From assembly GCF_900313025.1 (NCBI RefSeq), contig NZ_OMPQ01000013.1, positions 372,001 to 436,000 on the forward strand: a stretch of 64,000 bases of DNA, written 5' to 3'. Positions within the stretch are counted from its first letter, which is position 1, and every line of letters begins with the position of its first letter. The stretch comes from Pseudophaeobacter sp. EL27 (lineage in GTDB: Bacteria; Pseudomonadota; Alphaproteobacteria; Rhodobacterales; Rhodobacteraceae). The notes beneath the pieces are model-generated. The model saw nothing but the letters and a program-made list of their open reading frames with translations. It did no database searches and was not told the origin of the DNA. Shown here in pieces: positions 26,322-34,542 of this stretch. The translations under genes and the position numbers were made by a program.

Positions 26322-26831
26322 ATGCAGGCGTTTGAGTATAAAGTTGTTCCCGCCCCCCATAAGGGCACCAAGGCCAAGGGTGTCAAATCCGCTGAGGGCC
26401 GGTTTGCCAATTCGGTTGAGATAACCCTCAATGAAATGGCCGCTGAAGGCTGGGAATATCAACGCGCCGAGCTCTTGCCCTCGGATGAGCGCTCCGGTCT
26501 GACCGGATCCACCACCAATTGGCGCAATGTGCTGGTGTTCCGCCGTGCGCTGCAAGAGACCTCCGACGCCACTGCGCAGCCCCTTGCTGCAACTGTCCCG
26601 CCCGAAGGCAATGCCCCAGCGGTGGAAACACAGGCCGCCACTGCCCCTGCAGCTGCGGTTTTGACCGCAACCGCGGGTGATCCAGAGGCCCCATCCGGGG
26701 CTACCCAGGTTCCGGGCCTGGGGGCTGCCAGCATGCAGGCTGATGATGGCGTCGAAGAGTTGAGCCCGGTCTCTGGCATGACTGCCGCACTCAAAGCCCG
26801 CGCCAAGCTACAGAACTCAAACGACGAATAG
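26322..26831 (+). CDS. DUF4177 domain-containing protein
   Basis: 169 residues. The first 75 form the DUF4177 domain (FEYKVVPAP, then EGRFANSVEITLNEMAAEGWEYQR and WRNVLVFRR), a small unknown domain predicted as beta-alpha. The rest is an alanine/proline-rich, probably disordered tail with repeats of AT and AP pairs. The ATG at 26322 is preferred to the one at 26319 because AGGAGG is then five bases away. Function unknown. Confidence 0.75.
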   Translation: MQAFEYKVVPAPHKGTKAKGVKSAEGRFANSVEITLNEMAAEGWEYQRAELLPSDERSGLTGSTTNWRNVLVFRRALQETSDATAQPLAATVPPEGNAPAVETQAATAPAAAVLTATAGDPEAPSGATQVPGLGAASMQADDGVEELSPVSGMTAALKARAKLQNSNDE

Positions 26832-26847
26832 ACTCTGCGCCTGCAAG

Positions 26848-26873
26848 TGTCTGGGCTCAACCAAGCCCAGACA
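26848..26873. terminator. Stem-loop between convergent DUF4177 and bolA genes
   Basis: TGTCTGGGCT pairs with AGCCCAGACA (10 bp, 6-nt loop). It sits between two convergent stops; there is no T-run, so intrinsic termination is uncertain. Confidence 0.45.
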
Positions 26874-26902
26874 ACTCTGCCAACCCAGCCTGATCTGTCA
26901 GA

Positions 26903-27160
26903 TCACTCGCTGCCGATATCCAGTGCCAGCGCGTGAATGCGCGGCACGATATCGCCCAGTGCCCTATGCACGGCACGGTGCTGCTGCACCCGATTTTGCC
27001 CGGCAAAGCTAGCCGCGCGGATCCTCACATTAAAGTGACTTTCTCCGCTGCCATCATGCCCTGCATGGCCAATATGGCTGTTGCTGTCGTCAACAACCTC
27101 CAGCTCAGTGGGCTCAAACGCCGCCTGCAGCCGCTGTTCCATTTCAACACGAATGCTCAT
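26903..27160 (-). CDS. bolA: BolA-family protein
   Basis: 85 residues with the BolA fold: ELEVVDDSNSHIGHAGHDGSG followed by SHFNVRIRAASFAGQNRVQQHRAVHRAL. BolA proteins pair with monothiol glutaredoxins and bind [2Fe-2S] clusters; H residues in the GHAGHD loop are the usual ligand candidates. It is divergent from the J-domain gene (about 106 bp between). A GAGGATGAGCGG purine stretch precedes the ATG. Confidence 0.9.
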   Translation of the reverse strand: MSIRVEMEQRLQAAFEPTELEVVDDSNSHIGHAGHDGSGESHFNVRIRAASFAGQNRVQQHRAVHRALGDIVPRIHALALDIGSE

Positions 27161-27266
27161 ATTCCGCTCATCCTCATTTTTATTTCTCTCCCCCCCTTCA
27201 ATCTGCCGCCCCTTAGACTAAACTGCTGCCTCCGAGTCGAGTAGTTGCGTCGAGAAGGTGCACCCC

Positions 27267-27890
27267 ATGAGTAAATCAGATCCTTTCGGTTTCGATATGT
27301 CCGTCAGTTCTGCAAAAAAGAAAAACCCAAGAGGACGCCGGGCTGCAACCGGTGCCTCCGAGACCTCTGTGCGGGTCTGTGACAAAGAAGGCTGCAACGA
27401 ACCCGGAAAGTTCCGCGCGCCCAAGGCCCCAGATGTACTCGATGACTTTTTCTGGTTCTGCCAGGAACATGTCCGCGAGTACAACAACCACTGGAACTTC
27501 TTCCAGGGCACCACAGAGGCCGAGCTGAACGCCCAGCAGTCCAAGGACAAGGTCTGGGAGCGCCAGACCAAACCCATGGGCGACCCCGAGGCCCGCGCCT
27601 GGGCCCGTCTGGGCATTGAAGACCCTCATCAGGTGCTTGGCGGCAATGCGACCCAGAATCCGGGGCGTTCCGGCGCGACGGGGCGTCGCCTGCCGGCAAC
27701 CGAGCGCAAGGCACTGGAACTGTTGGAAGCCAAGGATGATTGGACCAAGGCCGATATCCGCAAGGCCTATAAAAAGCTGATCAAGGTGCTGCACCCGGAC
27801 ATGAACGGCGGCGACCGCAGCCAGGAAGAGCAGTTGCAGGAGGTCCGCTGGGCCTGGGATCAGATCAAGGACAGCCGCAGCTTCAAATAG
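27267..27890 (+). CDS. J-domain (DnaJ-like) protein
   Basis: 207 residues. The J domain is at the C-terminus (about 145-205): DDWTKADIRKAYKKLIKVLHPDMNGG with the HPD motif that stimulates Hsp70 ATPase. The N-terminal 140 residues hold a cysteine-containing segment (VCDKEGCNEPGKF and FWFCQEH) that could be a small metal site. Length and architecture are those of the alphaproteobacterial family often encoded next to cobS. The start at 27267 has GAAGG eight bases upstream. A terminator follows, then cobS. Confidence 0.85.
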   Translation: MSKSDPFGFDMSVSSAKKKNPRGRRAATGASETSVRVCDKEGCNEPGKFRAPKAPDVLDDFFWFCQEHVREYNNHWNFFQGTTEAELNAQQSKDKVWERQTKPMGDPEARAWARLGIEDPHQVLGGNATQNPGRSGATGRRLPATERKALELLEAKDDWTKADIRKAYKKLIKVLHPDMNGGDRSQEEQLQEVRWAWDQIKDSRSFK

Positions 27891-27920
27891 CGCTTTGCGA
27901 TCCAGACAGGTAAAAACAGA

Positions 27921-27948
27921 AGGGGCAGCAAGAGCTGCCCTTTTTTGT
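27921..27948 (+). terminator. Rho-independent terminator of the J-domain gene
   Basis: GGGCAGC pairs with GCTGCCC around AAGA and is followed by TTTTTTG. Confidence 0.85.
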
Positions 27949-28132
27949 GCCGTTTTGTCGCTTTTGCGCGTCAATGGTTCAAATGTCAGACCGTTGATAA
28001 GGCCAGTTCCACCTGCAACATCACGTTATTTGGCCGCCCCCTACTCTGCCTCTTGCCCTTCACCGCAAGATCAGGCACCAATCCCACGGATTGACCCCGC
28101 AATCGGCGGGAGAGGAACAAGGATCGACTGTG

Positions 28133-29119
28133 ATGACCGACGGCATGCTGGATATGAATGCAAAACCCACCGACCCCATTTCGGTGCGCGATGTCTTTGG
28201 CATCGATACCGACATGACCATCAAAGGTTTTGCCGAAGGCTCTGACCGCGTCCCCGCGATCGATCCCACCTATAAGTTCGACCCCGACACCACCATGGCC
28301 ATCCTGGCGGGCTTTAGCCACAATCGTCGCGTGATGATCCAGGGCTACCATGGCACAGGCAAATCGACCCATATCGAACAGGTCGCCGCACGTCTGAACT
28401 GGCCCTCTGTTCGGGTCAACCTCGACAGCCACATCTCCCGGATCGACCTGATCGGTAAGGATGCGATCAAGCTGCGCGACGGCAAGCAGGTGACGGAATT
28501 CCACGAGGGCATCCTGCCCTGGGCTCTGCGCAACCCGGTTGCGATTGTCTTTGATGAATATGACGCCGGCCGCGCCGATGTGATGTTCGTGATCCAGCGT
28601 GTTCTGGAGCATGACGGCAAGCTCACACTGCTGGACCAGAACGAGATCATCACCCCGAACCCGTTCTTCCGTCTGTTTGCAACTGCCAACACTGTTGGTC
28701 TGGGCGACACAACCGGCCTCTATCACGGCACCCAGCAGATCAACCAGGCCCAGATGGACCGCTGGTCGCTGGTGGCAACGCTGAACTACCTCAGCCATGA
28801 CGCCGAGACCGCCATCGTTCTGTCCAAGACGCCGCATTACAACACCGCCGAAGGCCGCAAGAGCATCAGCCAGATGGTCACTGTCGCGGATCTGACCCGA
28901 ACTGCCTTCATGAATGGCGATCTGTCGACCGTGATGAGCCCCCGTACCGTGATCAACTGGGCACAGAACGCCGAGATCTTCCGCGATGTAGGCTATGCCT
29001 TCCGCCTCAGCTTCCTGAACAAATGTGACGAGCTGGAACGCCAGACTGTTGCCGAATTCTACCAGCGTTGCTTTGACGAAGAGCTGCCCGAAAGCGCCGC
29101 CAGCGTTTCGCTGGGATAA
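28133..29119 (+). CDS. cobS: Aerobic cobaltochelatase subunit CobS
   Basis: 328-residue AAA+ ATPase of the CobNST complex, which inserts Co2+ into hydrogenobyrinic acid a,c-diamide in aerobic cobalamin synthesis. The Walker A motif GYHGTGKST is at residues 71-79 and Walker [10 protein letters not shown] with D141 and E142. The sequence is close to typical CobS throughout ([13 protein letters not shown]). The ATG at 28133 has AAGGA nine bases upstream. It is followed by cobT after about 160 bp; cobN is not in the window. Confidence 0.95.
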   Translation: MTDGMLDMNAKPTDPISVRDVFGIDTDMTIKGFAEGSDRVPAIDPTYKFDPDTTMAILAGFSHNRRVMIQGYHGTGKSTHIEQVAARLNWPSVRVNLDSHISRIDLIGKDAIKLRDGKQVTEFHEGILPWALRNPVAIVFDEYDAGRADVMFVIQRVLEHDGKLTLLDQNEIITPNPFFRLFATANTVGLGDTTGLYHGTQQINQAQMDRWSLVATLNYLSHDAETAIVLSKTPHYNTAEGRKSISQMVTVADLTRTAFMNGDLSTVMSPRTVINWAQNAEIFRDVGYAFRLSFLNKCDELERQTVAEFYQRCFDEELPESAASVSLG

Positions 29120-29130
29120 GACGCAGTCCC

Positions 29131-29180
29131 GCCCGGCGGCAACGCCGGGCAGTGCCCGACCGCCCCCATAGGCGGGCACT
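29131..29180 (+). other. Two GC-rich stem-loops in the cobS-cobT gap
   Basis: CCCGGCG-GCAA-CGCCGGG and then GTGCCCG pairing with CGGGCAC lie just after the cobS stop. They lack T-runs; they may protect the cobS message or attenuate cobT. Confidence 0.45.
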
Positions 29181-29281
29181 TCGTTTCCGCCCGCGGCCGG
29201 ACACCGCCCTTCGCTCTGACATAGAAGGCTGGACATAAGCTGCACTTGGCGGGATGCTTCTACCGAGCACAGGGTGCGATT

Positions 29282-31159
29282 ATGAAAAAGCCAAACGACA
29301 ACCCAGCGGATCCGTTCAAAAAGGCCCTCGCCGAGGCCACCAAGGTCATGGCCAATGATCCCGAACTGAGCGTTTCCTACACCGTCGACCCTTCGGGTGT
29401 CTCTGGCGACAATATGCGCCTGCCGCAGGTCTCCCGCCGCATGACCCGCGAAGAGGTTCTGTTGGCGCGCGGCACCGCCGATGCGCTGGCGCTGCGCCGC
29501 AAGTTCCACGACGACGCCACCCACGCCAAATACACCCCGCAGGGGGAAATGGCGCGTGATCTGTATGAGGCAATGGAAACCGCCCGCTGCGAAGCCATGG
29601 GTGCGCGGCATATGCCCGGCACCGCCTCCAACATCGACGTCAAGATCCGCAACGAGGCCATCCGGCGCGGCTATGACCAGATGAAAAGCTCCTCTGAGGC
29701 GCCGCTGGCGGCCTCGGCCGGCTATCTGGTGCGCCACCTGGCCACGGGTCGCCCGCTGCCTCAGGGCGCGGACAATGTGATGGAGCTGTGGCGCGGGTTC
29801 ATTGAATCCCAGGCTGGTGAGACGCTGGAGAACCTCGACGACAAGATCGCCGATCAGTCGGAATTTGCCAAATTCGCCCGCAAGGTCATTGCCGATCTCG
29901 GCTATGGTGATCAGCTGGGCGACGACCCGGATGAGCTGGACGACAATCAGGACGACGAGGCCGAAGACAACGCCGAAGAGCAGCCTGATCCCGACAGCAA
30001 TGGTGAGGATGACTCTGACGACGAGCAGGCCGAGGCGGATGCCGAGCAGGCTCAGGAACAGCAGCAGGACGAAAGCCAGGCCCAGGTCTCGATGGATGAG
30101 ATGGCCGACGAGGAGCTGGCGGAAGAAACCGAGATGCCCGATGGAGAGGCACCGCTGGATCCGCCGCCTCCCCCCCCGGTTTCTGAGGCTGACCCAGAGT
30201 ATAAGGTGTTCTTGGACGTCAATGACGAAGAGATCGCCGCTGAAGAACTGGCCGAACCGGCTGAGCTGGAGCGTCTGCGCGCCTATCTTGATCAGCAGCT
30301 GGAGCCGCTTAAGGGCGCCGTCAGCCGTCTGGCCAATAAGTTGCAGCGCCGCCTGCAGGCGCAACAGAACCGCTCCTGGGAGTTTGATCTCGAGGAGGGC
30401 ATTCTGGATGCCGGCCGTCTGGCCCGGGTGATTGCCAACCCGACAACGCCGCTGTCGTTCAAGCGCGAAAAAGACACCGAGTTCCGCGATACCGTGGTGA
30501 CGCTTTTGCTGGATAACTCCGGCTCGATGCGCGGGCGGCCCATTTCCATCGCCGCCATCTGCGCCGATGTTCTGGCCCGGACCCTGGAGCGCTGCAACGT
30601 CAAGGTCGAAATCCTCGGCTTCACCACGCGCGCCTGGAAGGGCGGGCTGGCGCGCGAGGCCTGGCTGAATGACGGGCGCCCACAGATGCCCGGTCGTCTG
30701 AATGATCTGCGCCACATTATCTATAAATCCGCCGATACCCCCTGGCGGCGGGTGCGGCCCAATCTCGGTCTGATGATGAAAGAAGGGCTGCTGAAGGAAA
30801 ACATCGACGGCGAGGCGCTGGAATGGGCGCACCGGCGTATGACCGCGCGCCAGGAAGCGCGCAAGATCCTGATGGTAATCTCTGACGGGGCGCCGGTGGA
30901 CGATTCCACCCTCTCCGTGAACCCGGCAAACTATCTGGAAAAGCACCTGCGGGATGTGATCGCCATGGTAGAGCGGCGCAAACAGGTCGAGCTTTTGGCC
31001 ATTGGGATTGGCCATGATGTGACCCGTTACTATGATCGCGCCGTGACTATCACCGATGTGGAGCAGCTCGCAGGCGCCATGACGGAACAACTGGCTGCGC
31101 TGTTTGACAGCGATCCGCGCGCCCGTGCCCGTGTCATGGGGATCCGCAAGGTCAGCTAA
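29282..31159 (+). CDS. cobT: Aerobic cobaltochelatase subunit CobT
   Basis: 625 residues. The N-terminal helical domain is followed by a very acidic, Asp/Glu/Gln-rich linker (about 215-320) and a C-terminal von Willebrand factor A domain with the MIDAS signature LLLDNSGSM (D411, S413, S415). CobT forms the chelatase core with CobS and partners CobN. The ATG at 29282 gives [12 protein letters not shown], the usual CobT start; an AGGGTG purine stretch is upstream. It shares strand and pathway with cobS. Confidence 0.95.
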   Translation: MKKPNDNPADPFKKALAEATKVMANDPELSVSYTVDPSGVSGDNMRLPQVSRRMTREEVLLARGTADALALRRKFHDDATHAKYTPQGEMARDLYEAMETARCEAMGARHMPGTASNIDVKIRNEAIRRGYDQMKSSSEAPLAASAGYLVRHLATGRPLPQGADNVMELWRGFIESQAGETLENLDDKIADQSEFAKFARKVIADLGYGDQLGDDPDELDDNQDDEAEDNAEEQPDPDSNGEDDSDDEQAEADAEQAQEQQQDESQAQVSMDEMADEELAEETEMPDGEAPLDPPPPPPVSEADPEYKVFLDVNDEEIAAEELAEPAELERLRAYLDQQLEPLKGAVSRLANKLQRRLQAQQNRSWEFDLEEGILDAGRLARVIANPTTPLSFKREKDTEFRDTVVTLLLDNSGSMRGRPISIAAICADVLARTLERCNVKVEILGFTTRAWKGGLAREAWLNDGRPQMPGRLNDLRHIIYKSADTPWRRVRPNLGLMMKEGLLKENIDGEALEWAHRRMTARQEARKILMVISDGAPVDDSTLSVNPANYLEKHLRDVIAMVERRKQVELLAIGIGHDVTRYYDRAVTITDVEQLAGAMTEQLAALFDSDPRARARVMGIRKVS

Positions 31160-31209
31160 CCCTCCCCAATTACCGGCGACACTGTTTCCCAGCCTGCCCC
31201 CACCATATC

Positions 31210-31292
31210 AAAGGGGGGGCTCCCGCCCCTTTAAGACGCATCACAGATGCGCCCCAAAGCCTTGGGCCTGGCAGCGCGCTCACGCGCGCTGC
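31210..31292 (+). repeat. Three-hairpin dispersed intergenic repeat, copy B
   Basis: Stems AAAGGGG/CCCCTTT (31210-31232), GCATC-ACA-GATGC (31238-31250) and GCAGCGCGC-TCAC-GCGCGCTGC (31271-31292), with TTGGGCCTGG before the last one. Same layout, spacing and GGGCTCCCGCC core as copy A. It lies 50 bases after the cobT stop. Confidence 0.7.
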
Positions 31293-31361
31293 GGCTGTGA
31301 CAGATCGCTGGGTTCACCCGGTTTCTCGGCTGCTGGTTCCAGGCAGGCCAGAGGCGGTACC

Positions 31362-31447
31362 GCGCCGCGCGACAGCGCGGCGCCAGGCCCAACGGCAGGA
31401 ACAGCATCTTTGGTGCTTTGACTGCGGGCGGGAGCGCTCGCGTCGCC
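31362..31447 (-). repeat. Three-hairpin dispersed intergenic repeat, copy C (inverted)
   Basis: Read on the minus strand it has GCGAGCGCTCCCGCCC, a worn GCACC-AAA-GATGC stem, CGTTGGGCCTGG and the 9-bp stem GCGCCGCGC/GCGCGGCGC with loop TGTC. It faces copy B, 70 bp away. Confidence 0.7.
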
Positions 31448-31619
31448 TGACCAGCACAGCGGTCAGCCCCCTTGCAAGATTTCTTGTTGTTTGAAACAAG
31501 TAGTGCGGCTCGATGGATCGACCTTGTGATCCTTCAGGTAAAAGCCTCACCTATTCCGTTCCATAGCTGCTGTTTCTGCCACCCCTATCTTGCCTCTACT
31601 CTCGTGAAGGAGACTGTCC

Positions 31620-33410
31620 ATGTTTCAGAGTTTCGAAGTCACCGCACGCCCAGAACAGGGACCACCTCGGCTTGCAGCGCTGCGCGCTGAGCTGAGCCGA
31701 GAAGGTTTGGACGGCTTTCTCGTCCCACGTGCCGATGCGCATCAGGGCGAATATGTGGCTCCGCGAGACGAGAGGCTCAGCTGGCTCACCGGTTTCACCG
31801 GCTCTGCCGGTTTCTGTGCGGTGCTCAAGAATTCCGCCGGGGTCTTCATCGACGGCCGCTATCGCACCCAGGTCAAGCGTCAGGTTGCAGATCTCTTTAC
31901 CGCGGTACCCTGGCCCGAGGTACAGCTAGGCAGCTGGCTCAAGGAACAACTGCCCCAGGGTGGCAAGATCGGCTTTGATCCCTGGCTACATGCTGCATCG
32001 CAGATCAAAACCCTGACACAAGAGCTGGCAGGTACGGCCATTGAACTTGTGCAATGTGACAACCTCATCGACCGGATCTGGGAAGACCAGCCCGCACCGC
32101 CCATGAACCCGGTTCTGCCCCATGCCTTGGACTATGCCGGCGAGCCCGGAGCGCAGAAATGTGACCGCCTCGCCCGAGGATTGTGTGAGGCGGGCCAGAC
32201 GGCAGCGCTGATCACCTTGCCGGACAGCATCATGTGGCTGTTGAACATCCGTGGCGCCGATATTGCGCGCAACCCGGTGGCGCATGGCTTTGCCATCCTG
32301 CACGATGACGCCCGGGTAGATCTCTTCATGGCAACGGAGAAACTGCACCAGATTGGCGACCATCTGCCAGCAAGTGTCACCTGCCATGAGCCGAATGAAT
32401 TCTTACCAGCCGTAGCCGCGCTGAAGGGCAATGTTGCTGTAGACACCAACAGCCTGCCGCAGAGTGTTGCCGATACTCTGGGTGACAATCTTGTTGCCGT
32501 GGGCGACCCCTGTGCCCTGCCCAAGGCGCGCAAAAACGCTGCCGAGATCGCAGGCTCTGCTGCAGCCCACCTGCGGGATGGCGCCGCAGTTGTGGAGCTG
32601 CTGTGCTGGCTGGACGCCCAAGCCCCCGGAAGCATCACCGAGATGGAAGTGGCTACACGGCTTGAGAACCTGCGTCGCCGTGACCCTGCCTTACGTGACA
32701 TTAGTTTTGAGACCATCTCAGGCACCGGCGAAAACGGTGCGGTAATGCACTACCGCGTCACCGAGGAGAGCGATAGCCGCCTGGAAGCGGGGCACCTGCT
32801 GGTTCTGGACAGCGGCGGCCAGTATCTGGACGGTACCACCGACATTACCCGCACCATAGCCATCGGCACACCTGGGCAGGACGAATGTGCCGCCTTTACC
32901 AGAGTTCTGCAGGGCATGATCGCAATGTCACGCCTGCGCTGGCCCAAGGGTCTGGCCGGTCGCGACATCGAGGCGGTGGGCAGAATGCCCCTATGGCTGG
33001 CAGGGCAAGACTTCAACCACGGTCTTGGCCACGGGGTTGGTGCCTATCTCAGCGTCCATGAAGGGCCGCAACGTTTGAGCCGGGTCTCAACGGTGCCACT
33101 GGAGCCGGGCATGATCCTGTCAAATGAACCGGGATACTACCGCGAAGGCGCCTTTGGCATTCGGATTGAAAACCTTCTGGTGGTGGAGCCTGCCCCGGCA
33201 CTGGACACCAGCGATCCTGAACGCGACATGCTGTGCTGGCGCGGCCTGACCTATGCTCCGATTGACCGCCGCCTGATCGTGAAAGAGATGCTCACGGACG
33301 CCGAACGGGACTGGCTTAATGCCTATCATGCCGAGACCGCTGCAAAACTAGGCCCCGACGTCAGTTCTGCCGCGCAATCATGGCTGGATGACGTTACCAA
33401 AGCAATCTGA
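31620..33410 (+). CDS. pepP: Aminopeptidase P family protein (M24 metallopeptidase)
   Basis: 596 residues, the long form with two creatinase-like N-terminal domains and a pita-bread C-terminal domain. The five metal ligands expected of Xaa-Pro aminopeptidases are present: D397 (VLDSGGQY), D408 (TTDITRT), H471 (GLGHGVG), E503 (SNEPGYY) and E517 (IRIENLL). It removes N-terminal residues before proline. AAGGAG is seven bases upstream of the ATG. It is followed after 61 bases by the DUF427 gene on the same strand. Confidence 0.93.
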   Translation: MFQSFEVTARPEQGPPRLAALRAELSREGLDGFLVPRADAHQGEYVAPRDERLSWLTGFTGSAGFCAVLKNSAGVFIDGRYRTQVKRQVADLFTAVPWPEVQLGSWLKEQLPQGGKIGFDPWLHAASQIKTLTQELAGTAIELVQCDNLIDRIWEDQPAPPMNPVLPHALDYAGEPGAQKCDRLARGLCEAGQTAALITLPDSIMWLLNIRGADIARNPVAHGFAILHDDARVDLFMATEKLHQIGDHLPASVTCHEPNEFLPAVAALKGNVAVDTNSLPQSVADTLGDNLVAVGDPCALPKARKNAAEIAGSAAAHLRDGAAVVELLCWLDAQAPGSITEMEVATRLENLRRRDPALRDISFETISGTGENGAVMHYRVTEESDSRLEAGHLLVLDSGGQYLDGTTDITRTIAIGTPGQDECAAFTRVLQGMIAMSRLRWPKGLAGRDIEAVGRMPLWLAGQDFNHGLGHGVGAYLSVHEGPQRLSRVSTVPLEPGMILSNEPGYYREGAFGIRIENLLVVEPAPALDTSDPERDMLCWRGLTYAPIDRRLIVKEMLTDAERDWLNAYHAETAAKLGPDVSSAAQSWLDDVTKAI

Positions 33411-33471
33411 TAACAGATTGTTACATATATCGGGCATAGAGATGTGCCACGTGACAAAACAGGGGGAAGAC

Positions 33472-33813
33472 ATGAACAATATCCGCATCCGCAAGGCCAC
33501 CGGCACCTGGGTCGTCCGTTCGGGCGGCGCCGTTCTGGGTGAATCCACACGGGCTCTGGAATTGGACGAGGACGGCCACAATCCGGTGATCTACTTCCCG
33601 CGCGAAGACATTGCCACTGCCCTCCTGGATCCCAGCGACAAAACCACCCACTGCCCCTATAAGGGGGATGCCACTTATTACTCTATCGTCAACAAATCTT
33701 CCGTGACCGAAAACATGGTCTGGAGCTATGAGAACCCTAAAGACGAAGTCTCTGAGATCAAAGGCTATCTCGCCTTTCACATAAGCGACTCGGTTAAGGT
33801 AGAGCAGATCTGA
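33472..33813 (+). CDS. DUF427 domain-containing protein
   Basis: 113 residues of the DUF427 family: KATGTWVVRSGGAVLGES, VIYFPREDIATALL, and the characteristic THCPYKGDATYYSI followed by WSYENP. The fold is a small beta barrel; the function is unknown. AGGGGGAAG directly precedes the ATG at 33472; longer in-frame starts have no ribosome-binding site. Confidence 0.88.
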   Translation: MNNIRIRKATGTWVVRSGGAVLGESTRALELDEDGHNPVIYFPREDIATALLDPSDKTTHCPYKGDATYYSIVNKSSVTENMVWSYENPKDEVSEIKGYLAFHISDSVKVEQI

Positions 33814-34123
33814 GATAAGGATCTCTCCGTCGTTTCCCCCCGAAATTCGCATCACAGGCCAGAGCTGCGGCAGGTATCTGTCGCGGCTTTTTGTTACGAG
33901 AATGGATTTAGGGAAAGGAACACTGCCTAGACGCCATTGGCAGACTGACCTAGCTCGGGAACACGAGCCCAGAGCATGCCAAAGCCGATAGCGCTTACCT
34001 AGGTCTGGCAAAGTTGACTTGCAAAACGCCAGAGCAGGAAAACCTGCTGGTAAAACAGCATCGGATGCGACCGAACTGGTCGCAGGATATCGTAGATACC
34101 CTTACCCGGATCGGTAGGGTGTT
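33814..34123. other. 310-bp gene-free gap with small stem-loops
   Basis: No coding sequence was supported. There are several short stems: AGCAGG-AAAA-CCTGCT (34033-34048), GCGACC-GAACT-GGTCGC (34067-34083) and ACCCT/AGGGT followed by GTTTT (about 34098-34124). They could belong to an unannotated small RNA on the plus strand or be chance; base composition is near the local average. Confidence 0.3.
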
Positions 34124-34312
34124 TTAAAGAACTGCCCGGCACAAATTGCGCCGCACATCGTCTAGTCTCTCATCTGCACTAAAGACATTGGTCTCCATGG
34201 CGCATTGAATTGCATAGTCAATCAATGCTTCCAAGGAAGCTTTTTCTTTGTCCTGCTCGCCTACAGCCAATCTTTGCGCAGCCTCTTCTGGACCACTTTG
34301 AAAAGCACGCAT
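34124..34312 (-). CDS. Small hypothetical protein
   Basis: 62 residues (MRAFQSGPEEAAQRL to CRAVL), charged and helical, with no signal or membrane segment. GGAAGGAACAAC before the ATG is a good ribosome-binding site, which makes it more likely to be real. The upstream region has GGTAA-CGAATA-TTACC (34332-34347). Not recognised; may be a Roseobacter-specific small protein. Confidence 0.5.
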   Translation of the reverse strand: MRAFQSGPEEAAQRLAVGEQDKEKASLEALIDYAIQCAMETNVFSADERLDDVRRNLCRAVL

Positions 34313-34331
34313 GTTGTTCCTTCCGTACTTT

Positions 34332-34347
34332 GGTAACGAATATTACC
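34332..34347. promoter_or_regulatory. Inverted repeat upstream of the small ORF
   Basis: GGTAA-CGAATA-TTACC lies about 20-35 bp upstream of the small ORF in an AT-rich stretch. The rest of 34348-34510 is AT-rich and holds no gene I can support. Confidence 0.35.
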
Positions 34348-34510
34348 GTAAAAACAGAATCCGACAATCCAAGCGCCTAATCAATAGAAAGAAAAAATTA
34401 ACCTATATGTGATGTAGAAACCTCGCATTTTGTAACTTTCTCGTGAAAAACAGCCCCTTGCATAGGTGTTTGGTGAGATTTTGCGCTCCGTTTCACCGCC
34501 AAGGCTTATC

Positions 34511-34531
34511 AAATCCTACCGCCAAGGTAGG
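34511..34531 (-). terminator. Weak terminator after the ClC gene
   Basis: On the minus strand CCTACC-TTGGC-GGTAGG is followed by ATTTGAT, 12 bases past the stop of the ClC gene. Confidence 0.45.
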
Positions 34532-34542
34532 AGATGAGCAAT

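Larger units (their letters stand above)
31160..31619. other. 460-bp cobT-pepP intergenic region
   Basis: No gene was supported here. The region holds two copies of the three-hairpin repeat in opposite orientation (31210-31292 and 31362-31447), then an AT-richer stretch that should contain the promoter of the M24 peptidase gene, ending in AAGGAG at the start. Confidence 0.7.

Noticed and set aside
27950-28132. Possible cobalamin riboswitch upstream of cobS
   Set aside because: No B12-box-like sequence or long-range stem was visible in the leader.
27986-31090. 1034-codon open frame opposite cobS-cobT
   Set aside because: Runs antisense across two clear cobaltochelatase genes and the gap between them; translation looks like a mirrored, low-complexity sequence.
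33930-34030. tRNA-like GCTCG-(6 nt)-CGAGC stem in the DUF427 downstream gap
   Set aside because: No acceptor stem, T-loop GTTCRA or anticodon arm could be fitted.
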